Program-made: the position numbers and the translations under genes | Notes under the pieces: generated by a model | Database searches by the model: none | What the model was told of the DNA's origin: nothing | The model's input: only the letters and a program-made list of their open reading frames with translations | Assembly: GCF_021134715.1 (NCBI RefSeq) | Contig: NC_060024.1 | Location: forward strand, 11,966,001-12,030,000 | Source: Daphnia pulex | Taxonomy: Eukaryota; Arthropoda; Branchiopoda; Diplostraca; Daphniidae | DNA length: 64,000 nt | Reading direction: 5' to 3' | Part shown: positions 49,860-59,050 of the stretch, piece after piece | Layout of the letters: each line of letters starts with the position of its first letter | Position numbering within the stretch: position 1 is the first letter of the stretch

Positions 49860-51522
49860 CATCCCCTCCCTGGTTAGGAGTGAATGACGACTACTTGTAA
49901 CGCCAACGTACCTGCCGCGAAGTATATAGAAGTGCATCAAGTGTCTTGTGAGTTTTGTGTCAGGCTTTGTGACATTTGTTTCTCTTCTCTGCCTTTCTAG
50001 CCTCGACTTTTTTTCCTTTTCTAAATTTCCTTTTTTTCCTTCTCGTGTATTATTTTTCTTCACTATTGTTTCGTTCACTTTGAGGCTCGTTCATCGGCCA
50101 TAACTGTAACCAACACTTATACTTCCTTCTACGAGATCCCTCGTCTGACAGGTGAAAGGAAGAACAAATTTTCTGCTCCGATATAACTGGATAACCCCCG
50201 TTCCCTTCAAATCCCTTTCCAACGATTGAAACCTAAACGTCGGCAATGTAACCAACAAGAAATTGGTAACGAAATGATTAAAAAAAAAAGTGTGAAATAC
50301 TCAGGGATCAACCGTCAGGCAGCCCCATTCCACCCCTTCAGTACTCAACACTCGAATTCCTCCACTCCCTGCAATATACAAAGACTATTAGAATAATACC
50401 GTGGCTCTTTTTAAGAGTTTTCTTGAACAATCAACAGCATGTGCTCCACTGTTGCTCCGATCCGATTTGAATAAGCATACATTTTTCAGAGCATTCAGCT
50501 CATACTCCTAGTAAACGTGCAATAGTCCATCAAATCATTTCCCTGCTAGCCATTTGTCCTCCTTCCCACCTGCCAGTCGTACGTATCTACGTACGAATTG
50601 TTTGTTTGTTTGATTTTTTGTTTCTTTTTCTTCAACGTAAATCCAACTATTTTATAACTTAGATAATTTGAGTCGTACTTTCTGCTTCGTCCATTTAACT
50701 AAAACATTTCGTACGAAGTGTAAACGTGTAAACCCTTCGATTCCCCCAAGGTTTCCTCTTCTAGCGTTGTTCATCCCATCGATTACAGAACTTGTTATGT
50801 ATACTTCATATGTTTGCAATTTTTTTTTTGCTAACCACTCAAAAAATATGTACAATTTGACATCGATATGTTTGTTAAAATATGTTTCGCTATGCCCATC
50901 GTGGTGCAGTGGGATTTCGCTCCAATTTCATTTATACAAGAATCATCATCTGTGCTTTCGACAACCTATCTTCTCTCCCTAACCACGACGTTTAAAAAAA
51001 AGTTGCTGTACTATTATGTATCTCTGTATCGAATAGGGAGAAATTAATGCTCTGTTCGGATACAACAACCAAAAAAAACTGGATTTCTGTAGCGTTATCT
51101 ACCAAAGTGTTCTCTAACTCGAAGGTTTATATGTATTGGTGGAATTCAAGGACTAAATCGGTTGCATATTCGCTGCTATAAAATTCTTTCTCGACTTTTC
51201 TACATGACTCAAAAGATCTTTTTTAAAACTTATTATTAATGTAGTAGTAATACAGTCTATAAAAAAGACACTGTATTTATTTTTATTTTTTTGCTTTTTA
51301 AATTTCTAAAATGACTGAGGATGAAAAAGCGAGATGTAAAATGAAAACTGTAAACATTTGAATGATTAAATTTGACGATTTTGTATATTGGTTATTTCGA
51401 GAAAAAGAGCAAGTAAGTTCAAATACATACGATGATGATTGAAACGTGATTATACAATGGCTTGGTTGAATTTAGCAAACTGGCGATAAACGAATGCTCG
51501 ATGATGGCAATGAGAAATCTCA
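49860..51522. other. 3' UTR region shared by the convergent receptor and cenH3 genes
   Basis: AT-rich, with no credible coding frame. The plus strand has ATTAAA at 51365-51370, a candidate end of the receptor mRNA about 1.5 kb past its stop. The minus strand has AATAAA at 51281-51276, a candidate end of the cenH3 mRNA about 245 bp past its stop. If both are used, the two mRNAs overlap tail to tail by roughly 100 bp. Confidence 0.45.
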
Positions 51523-52350
51523 TTATATGCCTCGTAATCGTCTAATGAATTGGATATCCCGAACCATAAGCGTAACTCTCTTGGCGTGAATCATGGCTAA
51601 TACCGAGTCCTCAAACACTTGGATTATAAAAGCTTCAGAAGCAGTCTGTAGGCATTCAAGTGCATCAGCAGTAAACCTACTTACAAATAAACTTTAAAAA
51701 AACAAACAGAATACATTGGTTTTGGAAAGAGCAAAAACCTTGAAGTTGAATCTGTAAGAGAATCGGTGACTTCACGAACTAAGCGTTGGAATGGGGCTTT
51801 CTGAAATGGTAACAGAAATAGGTATAAATTCATTTGATTTGATCAAAGCATTTAAAAATACATACTTGCACCAGGAAATCGGTTCCTTTTTGATATTTCC
51901 TTATTTCATTCAGCGCTTTTGTTCCTGGCCGATACTTCCTAGGCTGCAATGCTTTATTTTTATTTCAATGTTGTATTAATAAGTTCTAACACTATTTCTT
52001 ACTGTTTTGACTGCTGAATCTACAGCTTTTTCAGTACTTGCTTTGAGGGAAACTGATGTTTGTGTTTTATTTCCTTTACTCTTTTTGGGTGATCCAAGCG
52101 CAGGATGGTTAGACTTGTTGATTTTTCCAGAATGTTCCAAAATTCTTTTGCCTCCCAATATTTTCTTTGGGGTCTTAAGGTTAGGCGATCCAGTGAATTG
52201 TGCTGAATGGTCCTTCGTTCCTAATCTTTTTACTCGTTTAGTTACGTTAACTTAACAATCTTGATGCAGAATAACATTGAACTTTTACCTTACGACTCCA
52301 GAACTCGCCTTTGTTCCTTTGACTTTTGCAGTTTGTTGTTTCTGCCTCAT
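51523..52350 (-). CDS. Centromeric histone H3 variant (CENP-A / cenH3)
   Basis: Histone H3 variant expected to replace H3 in centromeric nucleosomes and seed the kinetochore. Exons: 52350-52289, 52225-52003, 51943-51866, 51800-51739, 51676-51523 (192 residues; introns of about 59-65 bp; phases close). The N-terminal tail (1-95) is long, Lys/Ser/Pro-rich and unlike H3. Alpha-[20 protein letters not shown] (96-114), matching H3 PHRYRPGTVALREIRRYQK. Then [10 protein letters not shown], loop 1, a helix with [19 protein letters not shown], and [21 protein letters not shown] at the end. The loop-1 stretch between REV and ALECLQ is one residue longer than in H3, a known CENP-A trait. Introns inside the fold also differ from the intronless replication H3 genes. 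The acceptor at 52226 has a weak pyrimidine tract, so the first intron is the least certain part. Alternative: another divergent H3 variant. Confidence 0.88.
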
Positions 52351-53193
52351 TTTCAGTTAAAGAGAGATTTTAACAATTAATATAAAACAAAGCAAAGGGA
52401 ACATAAATTGATAACACAATCGATTTAAGCACGAAAAAACCAGCAGACTTTCAAGCATAAGCATTTTGAAATATTGTTTTGGGTGTTGCCAGATGTACAA
52501 AATTTGTACTTTTTCAGAGCGAAAAGGCGAGTTGTTTATTATTTCTTCCCCCGCAAACAACCTTAATTACGGGATAAATAATTAATTGAGTCAAAACCAT
52601 TTGCAAATCGTTTTATGCAATGCAAGACTAGTTTAAATGGTTTTCTCGTAGAATTCTACAGTCTTCTATTGACTACAGATTTGTGTGTTGCAATATGAAC
52701 CGTTGGTCACAAACGGTAGCATTCAACAGAAAATGAAACCGCAACATGATTCCATCGCTTGATTACTATGTCAGAGCTTCATCGAGACCAGCAGACTGTT
52801 TGTTTTACGGTAAACTAAAACGCTTGAAATTCTTCAAGGAAATCGAGTTCTTCACGAATGCAAGTGAACCAACCGCAAATATAAGATAATCCTTGTAACA
52901 TACGTGTGGTTGAGTTAATAAATCTGTAAAAAAATAAAATAACTTTGTAGCATAAATGTGATAAGGTTAAGCTCAGAAACCATGCTCCGAGATTTCAACA
53001 CCATCCTCATGAAATCTTACATCACGGCGGTATTTCCTCTTTTTAAAACACCTCCGAACTTTTTTTTCTTAAGTTATCAAAGTTTCAGAGATTAAGCCAC
53101 CGACTTGATTACACAATAGAGGACTCTCCAATATAAGGATGCAAACGTAATAACCCTCAAGCGAAGTAGGTGCAATCATTTTCAACCGTCATC
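52351..53193. other. Divergent promoter interval
   Basis: 843 bp between the minus-strand cenH3 start and the plus-strand CBM14 gene. It is AT-rich with no coding frame. The right end carries the TATA box of the CBM14 gene, so the left part probably holds the cenH3 promoter. Confidence 0.5.
53131..53137 (+). promoter_or_regulatory. TATA box of the first CBM14 gene
   Basis: ATATAAG preceded by GGACTCTCCA, 57 bp before the ATG. The same block (GACTCTC..ATATAAG) sits at the equivalent place before the second tandem copy, which supports a conserved core promoter. Confidence 0.6.
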
Positions 53194-53664
53194 ATGAGAG
53201 CTCTAGCCTTGTCCGTTGTTCTTCTAGTAGGTTAGTTTAAATTACCTTGAAATAATTTGTTATAGACCGCTTACACAAATTGTAATTACATTAGCTGTTG
53301 CGCAAAACTGCCTCGCCGCTGTTGCCGATCCTAGAGGTCATGCAGGTGAGCCTCCTGTATTTGACTGTACCGGTAAAGTTGGGTTCTTTGCCGACCTGTG
53401 GAAAAATTGCGAGGTATATTACAACTGCTTGGAAGATGGAACTAAAGTGATGTAAGTAGTTACTTTGTAGTCTATGGCTCTTATGATGACGCAATTTGTT
53501 TTGAAAAAAATTTGACATGCTGATGTTGCAAATAATTCAGGTATGGTTGCCCACGTGAAAATAATGGCAATCCTCATCAAACGTACTTCAATGAAGCGGT
53601 TGTTGAATGCGTAAAAGATTACCAGTGCCCGGACCCGGAACCTATTAACCCAGTAGAGAATTAA
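53194..53664 (+). CDS. Small secreted chitin-binding (CBM14 / peritrophin-A type) protein, copy 1
   Basis: Exons 53194-53230, 53295-53451 and 53541-53664 give 105 residues. A signal peptide (MRALALSVVLLVAVAQNCLA) is followed by one cysteine-rich domain: FDCTGKVGFFADLWKNCEVYYNCLEDG, then YGCP, TYFNEAVVECV and YQCP. The spacing C-x(15)-C-x(5)-C with the aromatic YY and the later C...C...C matches a type-2 chitin-binding domain (CBM14), seen in peritrophins and cuticular proteins. A single domain and small size suggest a secreted gut-lining or cuticle protein. The tail DPEPINPVEN is short and acidic. The exon structure and phases (1, 2) match the copy at 54134, so the two are tandem duplicates. 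Substrate is inferred from family. Confidence 0.88.
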
Positions 53665-54066
53665 GGATTGATAAAACGGAAAATGTAATCATTCAACAAA
53701 GTGGTATGACGACGTGTGTCTTATTCCAATTGATCATACATTCTGTATACCTTATATACTGCACACATTAAAAGGCGGTTAACAAATTATTGCCAGTTAA
53801 AAGCGGTAAAATGCTATTAAAACTTGTAAGCTACTTTTTGTCGATTTTGAAAATATATTTCCAGATTAAGAGAAAGTATATGTATTGGCTAATTAAATAA
53901 GACGACGTTTAATATTGAATCCATGCTACAAATGTTATCACTCACGCAGGGATCATATGCGCGCGGGCCCGCATAAATTAAAAATAATGTGACGTCATAG
54001 AAACTTTGAGGCTTTGGTATCGACCATAGATTTATCTATGTTTCTTACGCAATATCAGGACTCTCA

Positions 54067-54073
54067 ATATAAG
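54067..54073 (+). promoter_or_regulatory. TATA box of the second CBM14 gene
   Basis: ATATAAG preceded by GACTCTCA, 61 bp before the ATG, in the same arrangement as in the first copy. Confidence 0.6.
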
Positions 54074-54133
54074 TAAGTAAGCGTAGGTGATCTTGAAACA
54101 AAGTCGAGAACATTTAGATTGAGCTCGTTCGTC

Positions 54134-54581
54134 ATGAGGGTCCTTGCCTTGCTGTCCGTTTTCCTTCTAATCGGTTAGTTAATATTTAAATTTTTTTTCT
54201 GTCGAATACTTTATGCCTTTAAAATAAAAGTTTAATTTTTATAATAGCTGTCACAAATGTTTGCCTTGCTGCCGTGAGTGGTAGGGGTCCCGGAGGCCCA
54301 GGTGGCGAGCCTCCAGTGTTTGACTGCACAGGTAAAATTGGGTATTTTGCCGACCTCTGGAAAAATTGCGAAGTATACTATCAGTGCCTCGAGGATGGAA
54401 CTAAACTGACGTAAGCGATTCCGACTTTGCTTGATGTAATTAACTAATTTTTTCACAAATTTAATTTGTACCTATTTATTTATTCAGATTCGGTTGTCCC
54501 AGTCAGCCTCAAACATACTTTAACGAAGCAATAACCGAGTGCGTTCATACTTACACTTGTCCGGAACCCCAGCCAGTTTAG
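54134..54581 (+). CDS. Small secreted chitin-binding (CBM14) protein, copy 2
   Basis: Exons 54134-54173, 54248-54410 and 54488-54581 give 98 residues. Signal peptide MRVLALLSVFLLIAVTNVCLA, a short Gly/Pro spacer (GRGPGGPGG), then FDCTGKIGYFADLWKNCEVY, YQCLEDGTKLTFGCP, TYFNEAITECV and YTCPEPQPV. It shares the cysteine pattern, intron positions and intron phases of copy 1. It differs by the Gly-Pro spacer, by a deletion after the fourth cysteine and by a shorter tail. It probably binds chitin in the gut lining or cuticle. Together with copy 1 it shows recent local duplication. Confidence 0.88.
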
Positions 54582-54858
54582 CAATGTTATGAATTTGATT
54601 TGATTGTCCGAATATTGAAACATATTTCCAAATTATCGTGTATTTTATTTCAAATTTGGGCAATGGATATCAAAGTCTTATACACCTTTTTTGACAGCTT
54701 CACTTGCGATAAATGAAGTTTAAGATCACTTATCAGCACTTTAAACTGTTATCGTCCAGAACTTTCGTTACTTTAAGATTTGTCGAGACCACTCTTAAAT
54801 AAGTGGGCGTCTTAGTAATTGCGAAACACACTAGAGAAAATTTCGGTCGAGTCCAATT

Positions 54859-55205
54859 ATGAAGAAGAAGCTAAGCTCGTCTGTTTCCCTTCTAGTTGGT
54901 TAGTCATATTATTGCAATATTTTTTTCCGACTGCACTGCGCTGCACTGATAAAGCTGGGTGTTTTACAGATGTCTGAAAAACTGCGAAATATACTACCTC
55001 TGTCGGGTAGCTGGAGTTAAAGTGACGTAAGTGTTTATTGTACAGATGCAACGTAGCCTATATTTTTGTATAAATGACCCCACGGCGGTGCCGACTATCA
55101 CATTTATCATCATTTAGATATGGTTGCTCCAATCAATCCCTATTACCCCGACATACCCTACCCGACCACAATTACCTAGTGCGTTCAACATAGCAAGTGT
55201 CTGAA
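54859..55205 (+). pseudogene. Decayed third copy of the CBM14 gene
   Basis: The remnant keeps the ATG exon (54859-54898) with the same donor phase, a middle exon remnant ending at donor 55026, and a third exon from 55118. Recognisable pieces are CTDKAG, KNCEIYYLC and YGCSNQS. The front of the middle exon is missing, the Trp of DLWKNC has become TGA, and the last exon is frame-shifted with a TAG where copy 2 has the Glu of TECV. The upstream TATA block has decayed to ACTCTTAAATAAG (54791-54803). It should not make a functional protein. Confidence 0.8.
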
Positions 55206-56847
55206 TCTTGTTGTCTTAATTGAATTTGCTGTTGTTATTACTGTACTAATAGCGTAATTGCGCTGTCTTTTTATACTTTCCTCGAAGCGCAAATTAATTT
55301 CCTTTTGAGCAACCCAAAATGTCATGATGAGTTCCTCAACTAATAGGATAGCTCCTTAGTATCACTATATCCCACCATTATAAAATAAGTTAACATTTAT
55401 GTTAATCGAAGAAATAGCTATATTTATACTGCACTGGCAGAGAAAATTGTTTTCTACTGCTAAAATGCACTTTCAATGCACGTACTTGTATGCATGTATC
55501 ATGTCACTGTATGCAATCTTGTATGTACCCAATAATTTATCTGCTGTGTTTTATTAATTTTTAAAAAAGAAGCATTTCTATTACTGCGTGTACAGTTTTC
55601 ATCTAATACAAAAATCAGTGTTTTCGGATTCTATGTGATTAATTTATATCTCTATCAATAAAATCAAGGTTTACTTGTTGCTCTATTAAATTTCACCTTC
55701 AAATGTTTGGTTATCATACTTTATTGCGTCTTAACCGCTGTGGCTCCGAGGTGTAAACAGACGAATAAGTGATAGCATAGGCTACACATCGAGAGAATGG
55801 CTGCGCAGTACAACTGTCAAAAACATTTCACAAGATGACAACGACAATATAGATTATCACGCTGATAAAAAACAAACATTAAGATCGCTACGTGCTATTC
55901 TGTAAATCCATAAGATTCTTAGCTTAAATACTCCACCCTTCAAAAAGAAAATATTAAATCCATCCGTCATATAAGAACGTCATTGAGCTGCGAATTTCTA
56001 TGTAGGCAAATATGACCATCAGATAACATCAAGGAAGGAAAGATCAAGTAGTAAGTACGGAATTGCTGTAGATAGTCGCATAGCGGTTCTATTGGCCGTA
56101 ACCAACAAAAGGTCGTTATAGTCACGATATGAACTCGTCCGGATCGTTCAACGTGCGACCCTTCATACTCTATGCGTCGCCAGTCGAAAAATACGGTACC
56201 ATAGTCGTCCAGATGTTAACGCAACTCAATTTTGTTTTTCTTTCCAGTCAGTTTTTCATTTATTTGTTAGATAAGATTTCTCCGCAATCACTGTTTGAGA
56301 TGGAGGTAACATTTTATTTAATAGAGGAAATAAATCGATTATTATGTACGTACAGTACACTGAAACTTTGCGTACTGAAATTGTCAAAACATAAGAGCTA
56401 GCGGTAATTTTTCGTTCGAAAGCGTTCGAAAGTAGATAGGCATCGCGATTCACGAAAAGAGATTCTGTCGATAGTTGTACATGTACCGAAAGGTAAACCT
56501 AACTTGACTCTATACAGCTGTTACCGAATTGTTAGCCTAGTTCCTGATGACCGATTCATGCATCTTACACTAGTCTATCTAAACTATTGTTCAATCTTCC
56601 TGCCACCCTCGTATATCGCTAGACCACCCATAACTGTTTGGATTAAATCGCTAATTCCGTGACGCCATCGACAGAGTACAAAAGCACGTCGATCCGAATT
56701 TATTGTTTCAAACCTTCTCCCACTTTTAATCAAGGCAGTTATTCCTCTTTTTGTTCTTGTATAATACAGTACATCACTTGATTTCCTGTAAAAAATAAGA
56801 ACACAAACTAAATTTGAGAATTTTCTTGATCCATTTCAGGTCCAAAG
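55206..56847. other. Intergenic spacer
   Basis: 1.6 kb of AT-rich sequence. A 90-codon frame at 56129-56401 has no recognisable features. The right end includes an acceptor (ATTTCAG) at 56833-56839, just 8 bases before the next ATG, so a 5' UTR exon of the next gene lies somewhere in this interval. Confidence 0.5.
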
Positions 56848-57744
56848 ATGAATCTCATCAAACAAATCTTCCCAGTCTTTGTTTTTATTTTAGTCAGTTA
56901 TTGGGCTGCAGCCGATGAACTTTTGTCAAATAGTTTAACTGAATCCAGGTAAATTATTCTTCTATTCAAAATATGTGGTCAAAGACTTATTGAATAATTA
57001 TAAATGAATAGCGAACTGACGGACGATACCAATGTCAATTGGAAGCAAGGAATCAGTGGCCGGAGCACAGGTTATTATGGTAATCAACTTGGGTATTCTC
57101 AGCATCTGCCGTCATCCCATCGCGGTTACAGCGGTTACAGCAAAATTAGCTCTCGGGACTCGGCGTCCCACAGCAGCGGCAATCCAATCCACAGCACCAG
57201 CGCCGGCATAAACAGCTACTCTTCATTATCAGGATCGAGTCTATCTGGTCCTGGATACGCGTCTTATTCACAAGGTTACCCCTCACCCGCTTACTCTGCT
57301 CATTCTTACCCTTCTGCACCGATTTCCTCCTATCCCTCGTCCTATCCCGTGCCCAATTACGGACCTGAGGATTTGGCGCCGCATGATTACGAAGAGCACC
57401 ACCAAGAGAAGAACAAGTTTGCGAAGAAACACCTGGCTCTAGGTATCTCTCTCCCTCTGATTCTTGGTCCGCTGGTCGTGATTGGCATTTTGGCGCTTTT
57501 GAATTTCCGCGCCGTTTTCACCGTTCTCGTCATTCGAAGTCTCTGCACCAATGGGCCCTTCAGGACGAATTTCGGTCAACTCTGCTCATTCGTCGACAAT
57601 ATCAACAAGCGTTCTTCGGACGACGTTAGCGGTTTCAAGAATATGGGCAGAAGATCGCAGCACAAATATTCGCGATTGATGAGCCTCCTCAACAGCGCCA
57701 AGTTCATTGCAATGGAACATCTTAATACGATGGCCGAGGAGTAA
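56848..57744 (+). CDS. Secreted/membrane Ser-Tyr-Gly-rich protein of unknown function
   Basis: Two coding exons (56848-56948 and 57012-57744), 277 residues. A signal peptide (MNLIKQIFPVFVFILVSYWA, cut near AAADE) is followed by a low-complexity region (about 45-150) rich in Ser, Tyr, Gly and Pro, with repeats of the SYPS / GYS kind, then an acidic-His patch (HDYEEHHQEK). A long hydrophobic segment (about 174-208, LALGISLPLILGPLVVIGIL) could span a membrane. The C-terminal 70 residues contain two cysteines and basic patches (RSLCTNGPF, QLCSFVDNINKR). I do not recognise the family. The composition resembles arthropod cuticle or silk-associated proteins, but the hydrophobic segment is unusual for those. 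An acceptor 8 bases before the ATG implies a 5' UTR intron. Confidence 0.8.
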
Positions 57745-58600
57745 CGAAGCCAATTAAATTCTGTTACATTGCACACTTCAACTAAGTTTTCTCGGATTTA
57801 TTGATTTCTTATATGACTTGTTTATTTCAGGGCGGGCATCACGGGCATCAGTTTTAAAAAGGTTTTACAAAAAATCATTGTTTCAGTTCGAACATGAATA
57901 CAAATTTCACAGTATTTATTCCTTGTATCCTTGTAATAGGTTGTGAACCTTTTCAATAAAATAGGAATTAGCACATTTTAAAGAAATCTCCAGGTCGAGA
58001 GTACCCTAAAACAAAAAAAGTTTAGTTATACATATTTATATCATGAACAATTTGAAGCTATAATTTTTAAAATAAGTGCAAGAATTTTGTTTAGAAATGC
58101 GTTTAAATTTTTTTATCTATGTTAGAAGTTAGAACTTATTTGTAGATTCACAGAAGTCTAAGAGATGGAAATTCCTTTCAAAATCGATTCGTCCAGCTAT
58201 TTAGCGTTCTTAGATCAGCACGGCGAAACATCTCACGCTGGATGCTGGACAAGGATGTCAATTTTTAGTTCTCCGTCTTCTTAAAGTCAATCTTCTCCAT
58301 CCCAGTTTCGCACATTATCTTTTTGGCTTGGTTTTCTGGCTCCACTAAACAATTAATTTTCCCAATCTCCTTTAATAAAAATGCAAATTTCTGCATTTCA
58401 CGATGTTTTATTTGATAGAATTGTGACTAACTGATTTAGTGCGGTTAGATGAACAACATCAAAACATAAACAAATTCCCTCGGGCATCAGTAAAAGGTTT
58501 TAAAACATACAAGTTCGGAAGTGAATCGAAACTTACCAATTTTATTCCTTTTATTCGTTATGTAGTTAGATTTAAAAAAAAAAATCAAATTAAATTTTCA
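57745..58600. other. 3' flank with diverged repeat copies
   Basis: The 3' UTR of the gene ending at 57744, then AT-rich spacer. Two stretches (about 57835-57930 and 58482-58570) resemble the sequence flanking the relic exon at 58636. They share GGGCATCA..., GTTTTA.ACA, AGTTCG and ATTTATTCC / ATTTTATTCC blocks in the same order. Confidence 0.45.
57955..57960 (+). promoter_or_regulatory. Candidate polyadenylation signal
   Basis: AATAAA 211 bp past the stop of the Ser-Tyr-Gly-rich protein gene, on the same strand. Confidence 0.45.
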
Positions 58601-58935
58601 CTAATTCACCGCAATATTTGAAAATAACTGTATACCTGCATCATTAGAGAAATTAGTAAAATCACAGTTAATATTTTCAACTTTCGAAACTCCCATGACG
58701 GAGTACAAGCCACTCAAGGAATGTCCTATGCGCCATAGTTCTTCACAAGAAGAAGGCTTTCCTTCGACTACCACTTGTCTCGAACATTCGAATCTACCGA
58801 GTGTGTGTCCGGATGAATATTCTATACGGGCACCACGGGCGTATAATGTTTTACAACGTATGATTGTATCAGTTCGAAACTTCGAATATGAATACAATTT
58901 ACAACTAATAACCAATTTTATTCCTTTTATTCGTT
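58535..58935. repeat. 25-bp direct repeat flanking the relic exon
   Basis: The 25-mer beginning ACCAATTTTATTCC and ending TATTCGTT occurs exactly at 58535-58559 and again at 58911-58935, bracketing the relic exon fragment. A weaker third relative lies near 57913-57935. Confidence 0.75.
58636..58840 (-). pseudogene. Relic duplicate of exon 6 of the neighbouring C1q gene
   Basis: The minus strand reads EYSSGHTLGRFECSRQ, then SSCEELWRIGHSLSGLYSVM and VENINCDF, closely matching exon 6 of the intact gene (EYSSGVHTLGRFEC, SSCEDLWRIGHTLSGLYSVM, VENIYCDF). The donor (GCAG|GTATAC at 58635) is kept. The tyrosine of the conserved YCDF is changed, the front of the exon is replaced, and no C1q exon follows. 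It lies about 210 bp past the stop of the intact gene. It is most simply a leftover of a truncated tandem duplicate. Use as an alternative exon is possible but would skip the C1q domain. Confidence 0.7.
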
Positions 58936-58964
58936 GCGTACCATTACAACAAATCATAACATTC

Positions 58965-58970
58965 TTTATT
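58965..58970 (-). promoter_or_regulatory. Candidate polyadenylation signal of the C1q gene
   Basis: AATAAA on the minus strand, about 80 bp past the C1q stop codon and before the relic exon, suggesting that transcripts normally end before the relic. Confidence 0.5.
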
Positions 58971-59050
58971 GACTGATAGGAGAAAGGGAAACGTTTGCAG
59001 CGTGAAGGTGACGTGATACTAGCTGCATTGTTTCTGTTATTCGATAAATA

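Noticed and set aside
49656-50078. 140-codon minus-strand frame
   Set aside because: Antisense to the last exon and 3' UTR of the type II receptor; Lys/Arg-rich shadow.
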